From the NCBI RefSeq assembly GCF_003576645.1, contig NC_044925.1:10972595-11036594 (forward strand): DNA of 64,000 nucleotides, written 5' to 3'. The notes beneath the pieces were generated by a model. That model saw nothing but the letters and a program-made list of their open reading frames with translations, ran no database searches and was not told the DNA's origin. Positions within the stretch are counted from its first letter, which is position 1, and the number at the start of each line of letters is the position of its first letter. Origin of the DNA: Ipomoea triloba. Lineage: Eukaryota; Streptophyta; Magnoliopsida; Solanales; Convolvulaceae. The position numbers were made by a program, and so were the translations under genes. Of this stretch, positions 22,592-54,017 are shown in pieces.

Positions 22592-22612
22592 ATGCGTGTA
22601 CGGTGTATGTGA
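22592..22612 (+). other. Short upstream ORF in the phosphatase leader
   Basis: An ATG at 22592 opens a six-codon frame ending in TGA at 22610-22612, 17 bases before the main ATG. It lies downstream of the TATA box, so it is likely to be in the mRNA. Confidence 0.4.
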
Positions 22613-22629
22613 GGAGTGAGAAAAAAAAT

Positions 22630-41948
<19,319 letters not shown>

Positions 41949-42456
41949 ATCGATAAAAGATATGAACCAAATTGGCTGGTGATGAGGTGCAAACATTGTT
42001 GCCTCTTGCTTAGGGTTATAATAATGTTTAAGCTGAAAATGATAAATTGGGTTTTGCCAAAATAGGCTTGTTAGGAGACTCAAGCTCCAATTGCGCTGCT
42101 CTAAATTAGATCGGGTCATGTGTACTTTATTTGGCAATTTAAAATATCCATTGTTATATTATGGACCAAGTGCATTTTGCATTGTGAAGCTTGGTCCAAA
42201 ATACATTCAGACTATGTACTGCAATTACTATATTATATATTTTCAATTAATAAATTATATACCTATTAAATTATCATATTATCATGTATCTGTAAGGCTG
42301 TACTTAATTTAAAATTAAGAATGTTTGACTATAGCATTGAATTAATGACATATATTACATGCATGATCTATCATGTCAATGGTGGGTGTCAATCTAAACA
42401 CAACCAGAAATATATGACATGAAAAAAAGAATAATAATAATAAAGATAATCAAGAA
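41949..42456. other. Spacer between the phosphatase and RING genes
   Basis: Holds the phosphatase 3' UTR. At 42152-42205, TATGGACCAAGTGC and GCTTGGTCCAAAATAC form a small inverted pair related to other GGACC-ended repeats in the window. The two genes converge here. No other gene seen. Confidence 0.5.
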
Positions 42457-43284
42457 TCATGTAGCAGGAGTGGAGATGGAGTTGTGTTGACATGGGGTTG
42501 ACCAGTAATGATCTGGGGTAGGTCTTGTTTTGCCTTCAATGGCGGCGATTTTGAAGCGGCAAAATGGGCATGAATTGTTTGTCATCAACCACCTCAGAAT
42601 GCAGCGTTCATGAGTGTAGTGAGAGCAAGGCAAGCGGGCAACCTCCGACCCAACACACATATCTATCAAACAGATACCGCAGCTCTCTTCCTAAACCTCG
42701 CCCTCGCCGCCGCCTTCCAACTTCACCCTCTCTATCGCCTGAGACTGCAGCACCACCATTCGCCACTCCATCTCCCTCTCCGGCCGCCGGAATGTCCGCT
42801 CGACCCACTCGCCGTTAGCCCTTCCACTCTGAGCCGCGCGCCGCGCCGCCTCTAGCCCCTCCTTCGACAGCTTCACGAACTTGGAGATCTGTAGCTTCAC
42901 ATACGGATATCTCTCGTCGCTGTTATCGTCTTCTTGCTTGCGCACCAAATTCTTCACGTCTCGGAGAAGCAATGCCAGAAGAAGAAGCATGCAGTTCCAG
43001 TTCACGACGGGGAGTTCGAACCCGACGTTTGTCTTCCAGAAGAGCTGTACGTCTTGCAGAGGGAAAGGCACGTTCATGAGATCAACCAACCGATTCACAG
43101 CGGCGACGCCGCTCTCGAAACAGGAAAAATCGTCGCAATTTACCCACAACTCGTAACTGGTCTTGTACCGTACGAGGTCGTAATGGCTCACTTTACGATT
43201 CGGGTTAAGGTGGACAAGGAGAACTGTAAATGTGACGGGGAAACATCCGGGCCGTCGCGGCGGTTTGGATCGAGACGGAGGCAT
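42457..43284 (-). pseudogene. RING-H2 zinc-finger protein gene, interrupted by one TAG
   Basis: The minus strand from the ATG at 43284 stays open for 197 codons. A single TAG at 42691-42693 follows, then the same frame continues for 78 codons to the stop at 42457. The part after the TAG starts EESCGICLIDM and carries C-x2-C, then CSHYTHERC and CPFC, a complete RING-H2 that would recruit an E2 ubiquitin-conjugating enzyme. The upstream part has no domain I recognise. It contains a Leu-rich stretch (MLLLLALLL) and a charged helical segment. No intron is apparent. Without readthrough the RING would be lost, so this is either a recent pseudogene or a one-base error. It converges on the phosphatase gene, 508 bases away. 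Confidence 0.75.
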
Positions 43285-43521
43285 TGTCGTCTGCAAACCT
43301 TGGACAATTACGTACTCCGATGCGTAGCCGTTGTTGGATAAAACTTCGGGTAAGAGGAGAAAACAGGAGAGGAAATGAGATCTTCAGGCGTGATATCACT
43401 TCTTTTAATCTTTTCTCTATGAAAGCAACGAGGTATCAAGATTAAATCTTATGGGATACAAGAAGATGAAAACAAAGTTCCTACGTTGCTTGGATAAGAA
43501 CTTACTGTAGAGTTATTGTAC
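43285..43521. other. Upstream flank of the RING-H2 gene
   Basis: About 240 bases. A GC-rich leader next to the gene gives way to AT-rich sequence from about 43400. No gene or clear TATA box seen. Confidence 0.35.
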
Positions 43522-43699
43522 TGTGATATATCAGGATAACATGCAAAATAAATTGCGTGTTTGTGTGATATATCAGGATAACATGCAAAATAAATTGCGT
43601 GTTTGATCAGATGACACTCCTAGAATTTATAGAAATAAATTCTAACTGTTAGGAGTAACTCCTAGAATTTATAGAAATAAATTCTAACTGTTAGGAGTA
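43522..43699. repeat. Two adjacent 42-bp tandem duplications
   Basis: TGTGATATATCAGGATAAC units start at 43522 and 43564. ACTCCTAGAATTTATAG units start at 43616 and 43658. The second unit is itself palindromic (ACTCCTA against TAGGAGT). Confidence 0.85.
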
Positions 43700-45414
43700 G
43701 TTACTGGAAGTTTATACCAGTTTAAAACTTTCAAAAATATATATAAAATATATTTTTTTGGATTTCACCATTCTGGTTCAGGCAGTTACGTACACACATG
43801 TGGAATATAATTTTAAATTATATTCACATGTTAATATCTCCAAAGATATATATATTAATATAACTGATTTGGATAAGTTACGTAAGACTTTGTACCCATG
43901 CATGCAAGATACTTCAAATTGGTTATATTCACATTTTAATATTTCAATCACATGTACACATGCAATTCAAGAAATATCAAGTGTACAACCACGTGCATGG
44001 TAAATGACATGCAAGACATAACCCAATATTCATCCAAGTCTTTTTGCCTAGCCAGATATAACTTCGAGAGATAAATGTTCATGCTTTTGAGAGATACAAC
44101 ATCATCATATTTCGAGAGGTGAAACTTTTACTACGCAAATTCTACAACCATGCATGTAAAGTAATTTAATAAATTACTCACATATTTTAGTATCTTTAAT
44201 TTGCACTAAGAACATGCAAAGACAAAGATATTGAAAACATGCAAACACAAGCATTTATAGAACATGCGAGACATCGATAAAACGATTCACGCAAAACTCA
44301 GTTCGAGACATCGTTTCTCCGCGAATCGATCTCTCGTGCGAACTGACCTCTCGAGGCATCTCTCGTGACCTCTCGAACATCTCTCGTGATCTCTCGAACA
44401 TCCAAAAAACATTTCTACCAAACTAAATAATATTTATTACTCCACAACTCCAAAATATTATTTAAGCTTTCATGGTAGATATCTGAACCATTAATCTCAT
44501 TACTATATAAATATCCAACAATCCTCCTCTATTTATATAGTAACAATTAATATTGTACCAAGATAAATCCAAAACTCATGCATAAATGAAAGTGTCTTAA
44601 AGATTGAACTTTCACATAGTATAATACGCGATACATCAATTCGGATTGCAGTGGTGGACGAGCCTTGAACCACGCAGTCTCTTTGAAAAAATGTAGGTAA
44701 AATACACACAAGTTTTACAGTCACAATACTCAAAAACTTGACACTATTGAAAAGGCCATGTGTTCGTATCCTTTTATGAACATATCCAAGCCAAACCCAA
44801 AACTCTTTGAAGCGGCCACACCTCATGTTCAGTTGAGCTCCCACATTGCCTCCCTGGTCTCTTCTCCCAAACTTCACCCCTATGACCAGTTGAGCTGCTC
44901 ATGCGGGCAATCTGTCAAGTTTCTTTTTTATACTTTGAGAAGTTTTAATCATCTATTATATTAAAATCAGACATTTTACGAAAATAAAATGGTACAGATA
45001 ATATTTTTCCCGCCCAACACCTTTGTGAATAGAATAGAATAGGTTTTGAAAATTTTTAAGTACTCGGTTAAGTAGATGCGAAGGGTTACTTCTTTACAGT
45101 TTAACCTTTAGTTGAATTTGCATATCGGAAAATTGTTTTTACCCCATTTTTGTTAGTTTACATGTGATTTTGTCTTGTAAAGTTGTTAAGCTTTGATAGT
45201 GATGATAATGTGCATTTAAAGCGGTAAGTAAAAGATAGAGAGACAAATTTTATAGTTGTTAGGCCAACTCAGCCTACTCCACTCTTCTCATTGGAACTCC
45301 TAAGGAAGATTGCACTATCTCTTAGTACAATAACGGACGTTCAAGTCTTGAACACAAAGCCGACCTTGAACTCCATCAGATTTTTCAACTATAACCAGTC
45401 TACTTCACATCTTT
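43658..45414. repeat. 1757-bp tandem duplication, copy 1
   Basis: Every stretch I compared recurs unchanged 1761 bases downstream, including all ORFs. It is non-coding and LTR-like, with a TCTCGAAC-rich cluster at 44290-44402 like the U3 part of the S1 LTR, and a part from 45230 that resembles the inner section of that LTR. Confidence 0.9.
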
Positions 45415-45415
45415 N
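45415..45415. other. Ambiguous base N at the duplication join
   Basis: The only N in the window lies exactly between the two copies of the 1757-bp repeat. Confidence 0.98.
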
Positions 45416-45418
45416 GAC

Positions 45419-47175
45419 ACTCCTAGAATTTATAGAAATAAATTCTAACTGTTAGGAGTAGTTACTGGAAGTTTATACCAGTTTAAAACTTTCAAAAATA
45501 TATATAAAATATATTTTTTTGGATTTCACCATTCTGGTTCAGGCAGTTACGTACACACATGTGGAATATAATTTTAAATTATATTCACATGTTAATATCT
45601 CCAAAGATATATATATTAATATAACTGATTTGGATAAGTTACGTAAGACTTTGTACCCATGCATGCAAGATACTTCAAATTGGTTATATTCACATTTTAA
45701 TATTTCAATCACATGTACACATGCAATTCAAGAAATATCAAGTGTACAACCACGTGCATGGTAAATGACATGCAAGACATAACCCAATATTCATCCAAGT
45801 CTTTTTGCCTAGCCAGATATAACTTCGAGAGATAAATGTTCATGCTTTTGAGAGATACAACATCATCATATTTCGAGAGGTGAAACTTTTACTACGCAAA
45901 TTCTACAACCATGCATGTAAAGTAATTTAATAAATTACTCACATATTTTAGTATCTTTAATTTGCACTAAGAACATGCAAAGACAAAGATATTGAAAACA
46001 TGCAAACACAAGCATTTATAGAACATGCGAGACATCGATAAAACGATTCACGCAAAACTCAGTTCGAGACATCGTTTCTCCGCGAATCGATCTCTCGTGC
46101 GAACTGACCTCTCGAGGCATCTCTCGTGACCTCTCGAACATCTCTCGTGATCTCTCGAACATCCAAAAAACATTTCTACCAAACTAAATAATATTTATTA
46201 CTCCACAACTCCAAAATATTATTTAAGCTTTCATGGTAGATATCTGAACCATTAATCTCATTACTATATAAATATCCAACAATCCTCCTCTATTTATATA
46301 GTAACAATTAATATTGTACCAAGATAAATCCAAAACTCATGCATAAATGAAAGTGTCTTAAAGATTGAACTTTCACATAGTATAATACGCGATACATCAA
46401 TTCGGATTGCAGTGGTGGACGAGCCTTGAACCACGCAGTCTCTTTGAAAAAATGTAGGTAAAATACACACAAGTTTTACAGTCACAATACTCAAAAACTT
46501 GACACTATTGAAAAGGCCATGTGTTCGTATCCTTTTATGAACATATCCAAGCCAAACCCAAAACTCTTTGAAGCGGCCACACCTCATGTTCAGTTGAGCT
46601 CCCACATTGCCTCCCTGGTCTCTTCTCCCAAACTTCACCCCTATGACCAGTTGAGCTGCTCATGCGGGCAATCTGTCAAGTTTCTTTTTTATACTTTGAG
46701 AAGTTTTAATCATCTATTATATTAAAATCAGACATTTTACGAAAATAAAATGGTACAGATAATATTTTTCCCGCCCAACACCTTTGTGAATAGAATAGAA
46801 TAGGTTTTGAAAATTTTTAAGTACTCGGTTAAGTAGATGCGAAGGGTTACTTCTTTACAGTTTAACCTTTAGTTGAATTTGCATATCGGAAAATTGTTTT
46901 TACCCCATTTTTGTTAGTTTACATGTGATTTTGTCTTGTAAAGTTGTTAAGCTTTGATAGTGATGATAATGTGCATTTAAAGCGGTAAGTAAAAGATAGA
47001 GAGACAAATTTTATAGTTGTTAGGCCAACTCAGCCTACTCCACTCTTCTCATTGGAACTCCTAAGGAAGATTGCACTATCTCTTAGTACAATAACGGACG
47101 TTCAAGTCTTGAACACAAAGCCGACCTTGAACTCCATCAGATTTTTCAACTATAACCAGTCTACTTCACATCTTT
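45419..47175. repeat. 1757-bp tandem duplication, copy 2
   Basis: Identical to 43658-45414 as far as I can see. Copy 2 continues into unique sequence at 47176, whereas copy 1 stops at the N. Confidence 0.9.
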
Positions 47176-48890
47176 CTACTTCTATAGAGTAGAGAATACA
47201 AGGGTTGAAGAATAAAGTTATTTTATTTCTCCAATTAGAGAAATTGGCTTTGAATGTCTTGATCTTCACGAATGAGTAGCACAAGTCTATTGAAACTGGA
47301 CGTAAGCTTTGAATAGAAGCTTTTATCTCTCTCACTGGTCACTAGATGTGATACACCAGTGTTACCCAAGCACTTCCCGAGTGTCATGCACAAAGCTACA
47401 CTCAACGCCGAGCTCCTCGCACAATGCTAAGCTCCCGAGCACCTCACGCAAAGCTACACTCCTACACCAACCAAGTGTCTTGCACAAAGCTACAGTTAAT
47501 TCTCCCGAGTGTCTCGCACACAACTACACTCAACCAAGGATTTCACAACTCCTTGTTACTCTCCCTCTTTCTACACTCAGTAGAGATGTTTTTATAAGAA
47601 ATAAAGATTTGTTTTCTAAGACTTAATTTTCTCTCGTGTATAGCTCAATATCAGCACTTTGAATTTTTCTTGTTTGATTGTGTTCACCACATGTAAGAGC
47701 CGTTTTTGTTAGTAGAAAAATACGTACTTATCTTCAAGCTAAGTCTTCTTGGGCTTTTTATAACTCGAAAAAGTTATTTGCCTGTTGTGAAAATTCAAAT
47801 TTTGAACGTTCACTTGATCTGATGGTCATGCCAACTTGATCTGATAGCCTTGCTAACTTGATCTGCAACAATTATTGCCTCTGGTAATCTTGGTAATTTT
47901 TCAAAAATTACCTCTGCAAATTGCTCAAAAAATCTTCAAATTCGACTTGATTGATCCTTGAAATTTGTAGCCTCAAATTGTTGACTTTGTTGCTTTCAGA
48001 GCTTGATATTTTTGATTTCGTTACCTGCAGAGCTTGATATTCTTGACTTTGTTACCTGCAGAGCTCGATATTCTTGTCTTTGTTGCAATCTTGATTTGAT
48101 TTTGGCAAGTTGATACTTCAAAGATATTTTCCCGTGATTCTTGCTTGAGCTTTGATAATAATCTTCATGAAATCACCATCTTAATTTTAATCTGGTTTGG
48201 TTCGCAGCTTCACGTACTGATCTTCAAAAATGAAGTGTTGAAAAATTGGCTAAGTATAGTTCCACCCCAACATGCTCTTCTATTGGTCTTCACGCACTGG
48301 TGGAGTAGGTGTTGTTTCTCTCCAAGTTGCTCCATTGGGATGCCTCTTAGCCAAGTTGCTCCATTGGGATTTAGCCAAGTTGCTCTATTGGGATGCCTCT
48401 TAGCGAAGTTGCTCCATTGGGATTTATTAATTCAGGATTTAGCCAAGTTGCTGCATTGGGATTTATTAATTCAGTCGTGTCAAAACTAGCTCCCCAACTT
48501 AGTCTCCAAAGACTAAAATGTTATAAGTGGGATTTAAAATCTACTAATACTCCATATTAACTCATTGGTTAATATTATCATGGTAATATACTTAATCATA
48601 CTTCGCTTGTAGTAGCATATTGTGTAGCTTTTGATTCTCCAAACTTCCGCCCCTTTGATCTCCATTTGACTTTGACCCTTCCACCTCAACATGCACGACA
48701 ACCTCCTCCTCTACCTTAAAAATAAATTAGCTTAGTTTGGAATTTGAACTTGTGCCTTCTTACATAGATTGTCTGTGTCTTCTCCAATCTACTATATATT
48801 TTCATGTGTTAAAGTGGAGCAAACGATTTACAAGTATCATGACATGGTGAACTCTATTTTACAAGAATTCGTACCATTTTAAGTCATGAT
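47176..48890. other. LTR-derived non-coding sequence
   Basis: No gene seen. It has irregular repeats of GCACAAAGCTACACTC (47385-47540) and GCTTGATATTCTTGA (47995-48085), and a CCAAGTTGCTCCATTGGGAT array (48320-48465). The layout resembles a long Sirevirus-type LTR read from its inner end, but I could not fix its boundaries. Confidence 0.4.
48320..48465. repeat. Degenerate tandem repeat
   Basis: CAAGTTGCT(C/G)(C/T)ATTGGGAT occurs five or six times at irregular spacing of about 25-45 bases. Confidence 0.8.
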
Positions 48891-48899
48891 TTTGACTCC

Positions 48900-51090
48900 T
48901 GGGTCAAATAGCTACACTCTAAAAAATAAAATAGGTAATTTCTAAAAAATACGATTTGGCTCATCAAAAGAATTACAGTTTTATTCCTAACAGATTAAGA
49001 TGGGACTACTTGGAAAGAGAAATGTTGATGCAAAGACATATAACTTACCAACCATCTCGGAAGTAACTAATTTGATTATTGGTGATTTAGACCCAGAATA
49101 GGTGAACAGGATATTGTTGTCCAAAATAGACACGGTGGTCTAAAAAGGATTAATGAGCTAAATTCTGCCTATTTGCCACTGCAATACCTAATTTTTTTTT
49201 CCATACGGCGAAGATGGTTTTAGGGAGGATATCCAGTTTAATTATATTGGTCCAAATCGACCAAGGGGCAGAGTACGTGTGTCTCAACATGAGATTTTTG
49301 CATATCGGATGCATGAGAGGTTTAATGAAGTTTCAACTTTGCTATATGCAAAGCGTCTTTTTCAATAATTTTTGGTTGATGCATACACAATGGTGGAATC
49401 CAGTAGGCTTTTATACATTAGAAACAATCAGAAAGCTTTAAGGTGTGAGGCATATAAACGACTTTCAGATGCATTGACAAGAAGAGAAGTTGACACTAGC
49501 AAGCAAGGTAAACGGATAATTCTACCATCAAGTTTTACCGATGGTGCAAGATAAATGATACAAAATTAACAGGATGCAATGGCAATATGTCGCTAAAAAG
49601 GATATCCCAACTTATTCATTACATTTACATGTAATCCAAAGTGGCCAGAGATTCAGCGATGTCTTGACAAGTGCAATTTGAAGGCAGAAGATAGGCTAGA
49701 CATTATATGTAGAGTTTTTAAAATGAAGTTGGATTGTTTGGTTAAGGAACTAAGGGCTGCCAAATTATTTAGCATTGTGACTGCAGTTATTGTCATCGTT
49801 ATGTTGTATAATAAAGTTCAAATTGAGTATTATAATACAAATTTAAATTTCTGTGAAGTTAAATCGTGTTTAACTTTTGCATTGCAGTTGTGTACACTAT
49901 TGAATTTCAGAAGCGTAGATTACCACACGCACACATATTGTTGTGGTTAGAAAGGTTTGGTCAAGGGTGTTCAACAAACTGCATGGATGCTATGATTTCA
50001 ACACAGATACCAGACAAAGAAATTGACATGGACTATTACAATGTTGTAAGAAAAATTTATGATCCAGGGCCTTGTGGATTTGTTAGGCCGAAAATCCCCA
50101 TGTATGGTGAACGGAAGGTGTTCAAAGCACTTCCAGAAAAGATTCGTTGATCTTTCCAGTTGGGATGAAGACGGTTACGCAATTTATAGGCGTCGTGACA
50201 ATTGCAGAATTATAGTGAAAAAATGGAGTTCAATTGGACAATAGATATGTTGTACCACATAACAGACATCTTCTTTTCAAACATAAGTCACACATAAATG
50301 TGGAATGGTGTAACCAATCAAGGTCTATCAACTACTTGTTCAAATGTCAACAAGGGGTATGATAGGGTCATGGCTGAGTTCTATAGAAGTACCATGTACA
50401 AATAGTCGAATGAAGTTGTAGATGAGATAAACATGTTTTATGACTGTAGATATGTGTCTGTGTGCAAGGATTTTTAGAGACTACTTAGTTACAACGTGCA
50501 ATTCAGGAACCCTCTATTTGAAAGACTTAGGGTGTGTTTGGTTGGTGGGTTTAGCCATAAGGAATGGGTATGAAAGTGATTGCTTGTGTTTGGTTGATAG
50601 GTTTTGTGAATGCTACTATGGGTTTGGAATACCCCATTAATGAGAAAATGCATATCCTTATTAAATAAGGGTTTCATCTCCCTTTCTCCTTTCTTACTCA
50701 ACTATTAATAATCATTCTCATTCCACCCAACTACCAAACATGTTAAATACTTTCACCAAAACCTATTACTATTACCAAGTTTTTGATACCCATTCCGATT
50801 CCGATTCCCATGTGCGAACCAAACGCACCCTTAGTTTCCACTTGCCTAATTGCCAATCAGTTGTGTTTGAGGATGACGATCGAATTGACAATGTCTTGAA
50901 TCATCCTACTGTAGGGCAAAGCATGTTCGCAGGCTAGTTCGAGGCCAACAAGAAATTCGATGTGTCAAAGAAATTGGCTTATATTGACATGCCAACCAAA
51001 TTTGTATGGAAAAAAGATATTAGAGAATGACATCCAAGGAAAAGGGGTTACTCAATTGGTCGGACATTTTACGTACTTCCAATGAATGAT
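48900..51090 (+). pseudogene. Helitron Rep-helicase, N-terminal and Rep part
   Basis: Plus-strand frames with many stops and shifts match Helitron transposase in order: TYNLPTISEVTNLIIGD, PNRPRGRVRVSQHE and YKRLSDALTRREVD. Next come FITFTCNPKWPEIQ, the HUH-type motif KRRLPHAHILLWL (about 49910-49950), and DPGPCGFVRPKIPMYG. After a MITE (50530-50830), FVWKKDIRE and HPRKRGYSIGRTFYV follow. The two His of PHAH are the metal ligands of the rolling-circle nickase. Copia LTR sequence stops the similarity at about 51090. The helicase half is at 62050-62699. Confidence 0.88.
50530..50830. mobile_element. Harbinger-type MITE inside the Helitron
   Basis: Ends GGGTGTGTTTGGTTGG and CGAACCAAACGCACCC are near-perfect inverted repeats. 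The 3-bp duplication TTA flanks it (50527-50529 and 50831-50833). 301 bases, no ORF. Confidence 0.9.
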
Positions 51091-51215
51091 TGATAATTGA
51101 TTAACCGTTACACTCAGGATTACAACAATAATACAACTAAAGTTAGGTCCTATACAATAGGCTACTAACAGGCAAGACTTAATTAGCACCACATATACAC
51201 CTAATACATCTAACA
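51091..51215 (-). repeat. 3' LTR of copia B
   Basis: In minus orientation it starts TGTTAGATGTATTAGG directly after a purine-rich AAGCTTGAGGGG tract, and ends near TTATCA. It is only about 125 bases long. The outer boundary could be 51087 or 51091. Confidence 0.65.
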
Positions 51216-52583
51216 CAGCCCCTCAAGCTTAAGGTGGGATGGACACAACATTGAGCTTGTCACGGAGCAAACCAAAACGCGATGAAGGGAGCGGCTTCGT
51301 AAAGATATATGACAGCTGGTCTTTTGTGGAAACAAAGTTGACTTCAAACTCCCCAGAGGAAACCTTGTCACGAACAAAGTGGAAGTCAATTTCCACGTGC
51401 TTGGTCCTTGCGTGAAACACCGGATTTGCACATAGGTCGGTGGCCCCAAGATTATCACACCACATCGTCGTAGGTCGTCCTGAATGAATGCCAAGTTCAC
51501 GAAGTAGAGAAACAACCCAAGTCACTTCAGTGGAGACATCAGCAAGTCCCTTGTACTGTGTTCAGCTTCTGTAGAAGAGCGAGCCATAGTCCTCTGTTTA
51601 CGGGAAATCCATGAGACCAAGTTAGTACCAAGATAAACTGCATAATCGCTGGTGGACTTCCGGTCAATCAGACACCCAGCCTAGTCCGAATTAGAGTAAG
51701 CTTGTATATTGGTGGGTGGTGAAGGCGCTAGTCGGAGACCATATGTGAGCGTTCCCTTAACATACCGTAGTACGCGCTCAATAGTCGAAGCGTGTATAAA
51801 CTGGCACAAACGATTGACAGAGTACGAAAAGTCAGGCCTGGTTATAGTTACGTACTGAAGAGCCCCAACTAAGCGTCTGTATTGTGTGAGACTGTCAAAA
51901 AGCTCATTAGACAAGACTACAGGCTGAGAGACAGCAGTTGGTGTGCCAAGCGATTTACAATCACTCATGTCGGCTCGACTCAATATATCACCCATATAAC
52001 GGCGTTGCGACAAAATGAGTGTTCCGTCAATGGCTAGAGTCTCAATCCCAAGGAAAAAACTAGGTGTGCCCAAGTCCCTGATTTTGAACGCAGAGGACAG
52101 CCGCTACAGCAATGTGCCTAGAAGAGCCGGAACATTTCCCATCGTTATGATGTCGTCGACATATACTAACAGAAAAACACATGACGAGCCCGCTGAGTAA
52201 TGAAATAATAACACATCCGTTTTGGATGCAGTAAAACCTGCAGAAAGAAGAAAGTTATGAAGCGCTTGAACCACACCCTTGGTGCCTGTTTCAAACCATA
52301 TAGAGAACGCCATAGGTGGAAAACGTAGTTAGGGTGCCCAGGATCCTCATATCCACGCATGAAGATGGTTTCAAACAAATGCCCGTTTAGGAAGGCATTG
52401 TGGACATCAAGTTGCCGTAGAGTCCACCCCTGTGACACGGCAAACGAAAACAATAGTCGTACCGTTGTTGGTTTCACAACAGAACTGAAGGTGTCAAAGA
52501 AATCTTCTCTGGCAACCTGATTGAACCCCTTCGCTACAAGGCGGGCTTTATGGCGCTCTACAGTCCCATCTGCTTTCCGTTTG
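51216..52583 (-). pseudogene. Copia B reverse transcriptase and RNase H
   Basis: The minus strand starts in RT at [15 protein letters not shown] and continues through [31 protein letters not shown] and FFLGIETLAI. RNase H follows with the later motifs WCDNLGATDLCANPVFHART and HIFT/YIFTKPL. Frameshifts occur near 52100, 52170 and 51680, and stops near 51535. No gag, protease or integrase of B remains. The start coincides with the fusion point. Confidence 0.85.
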
Positions 52584-54017
52584 GTGCGCCGAGATTATCG
52601 CACCACAGCACCGGGACGGTAGACGGTAACAACCCAAGTTCCTGCAAAAGTGATTGAACCCACGTGACCTCTGCAGCAGCATCGGCTAGCGCCTTGTACT
52701 CAGCCTCGGTGGACGAGCGCGCAACAGTGTGTTGCTTCTAAGAAACCTAAGAGAGTAGGTTTTGGCCTAGAAAAACTACATAACCTGACGTGGACTTTCG
52801 ATCAACCGAGAAACCGGCCCAGTCGGAATCGGAGAACACATGAATTACTGGACAAGAAGTCGGCATGAGACGGAGACCTTGGTGCATGATACCCTTTACA
52901 TACCTCAGAACACGTTTGAGAGTCCCCCAATGATCTTGCGTGGGGCGTGCATGAACTGACATAGCCGGTTTATTGCAAAGGAGAGATCCGGCCGGGTGAT
53001 TAATAGATGCATCAAGGATTCCACGAGTTGACGATAAGGCGTAGGATCATCTAGCAAAGCTGAACCTTAACCATGTGTCGAAGTTGCAAGAGACATCGGG
53101 GTGGCTAGGGGCTTACAACATTCCATACCAGCTTTCCGAAGGACTTCGGTCATATACCGTTGCTGGGATAATATTATGGAATCTGCAACATAGATTGCTT
53201 CAATGCCTAGAAAAAATCGTGGCCTACCAAGGTCACGAACTTTAAAAGTCGTGGATAGTTTGGCTAGCACATCATTAACCATGCACGTATCATTAGATAA
53301 TAATAGAATATCATCTACGTAGACTAGCAAGTATGCCCGGATATGTCCGGAATCAAAAATGAATAACGAAACGTGTGTTTTGGAAGGACGAAAACCAATG
53401 TGCACTAGAAAATCATGCAATCAAGTGAACCAGGCCCGTGGCACCTGTTTGAGTCGGTGTAGCCTGGCGGTTAGCGCATGTAGATGTCCTCAGTGATACG
53501 CCCGTTTAGGAACGCGTTATGGACATCTAATTGCCGCATAGTCCACTGGTTGGAGACTGCAAACGCTAGAAGTAGCCTGATAGTGGACGGCTTCACCACT
53601 GGACTATAAGTTTCAAGATAATCTCTTCCCGGTATTTGATTGAACCCTTTGGCGACGAGACGCGCTTTGTAACGCTCAATAATAGTGCCATCAGATTTCC
53701 GTTTAACTCGGAACACCCACTTGCAGCCGATGACGTTCACATCACGGGGCGCCGGAACTAACTCCCAAGTGTGATTGTGCAAGAGGGCGTTGAATTCATC
53801 ATCCATGGCACTTCGCCAATGCGGCATTTTGACTGCTTGAGAGTGACATGTCGGCTCTTCATCATCTACAGAGGCTATCATCGCCCGTGGTGCCCGGCGT
53901 TGAACACTAGTTGTGGTTCGCAGGTTCAAGGCATGTGTGCGGATGGTTGAGCGCATGCGTCTGTGTCGAGTAGTTGTAGTGGACGACGTCGACAGATGAT
54001 AGGAAGAGCTAGCTGCT
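52584..54017 (-). pseudogene. Copia A reverse transcriptase and RNase H
   Basis: The minus strand begins in the Ser/Thr-rich spacer before RT, then [64 protein letters not shown], and RNase H with DRKSTSGYVVFLGQ and STEAEY. It breaks off right after WCDNLGA at about 52584, where copia B takes over. Frameshifts occur near 53440 and 53050 and a stop lies near 52744. The gypsy LTR at 54018 cuts the upstream side. Confidence 0.87.

Noticed and set aside
42564..43341. Plus-strand ORFs of 81-135 codons opposite the RING gene
   Set aside because: They are antisense to a frame with a complete RING-H2 and have no recognisable domain.
43758..46725. Paired ORFs of 81, 114 and 68 codons in both copies of the duplication
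   Set aside because: They lie in LTR-like non-coding DNA, have no domain, and occur twice only because the DNA is duplicated.
48780..48800. TCTACTATATATT as a Helitron 5' terminus
   Set aside because: It resembles the TCTATACTA-type start, but no second copy or matching 3' CTRR hairpin end is in the window, so it cannot be supported.
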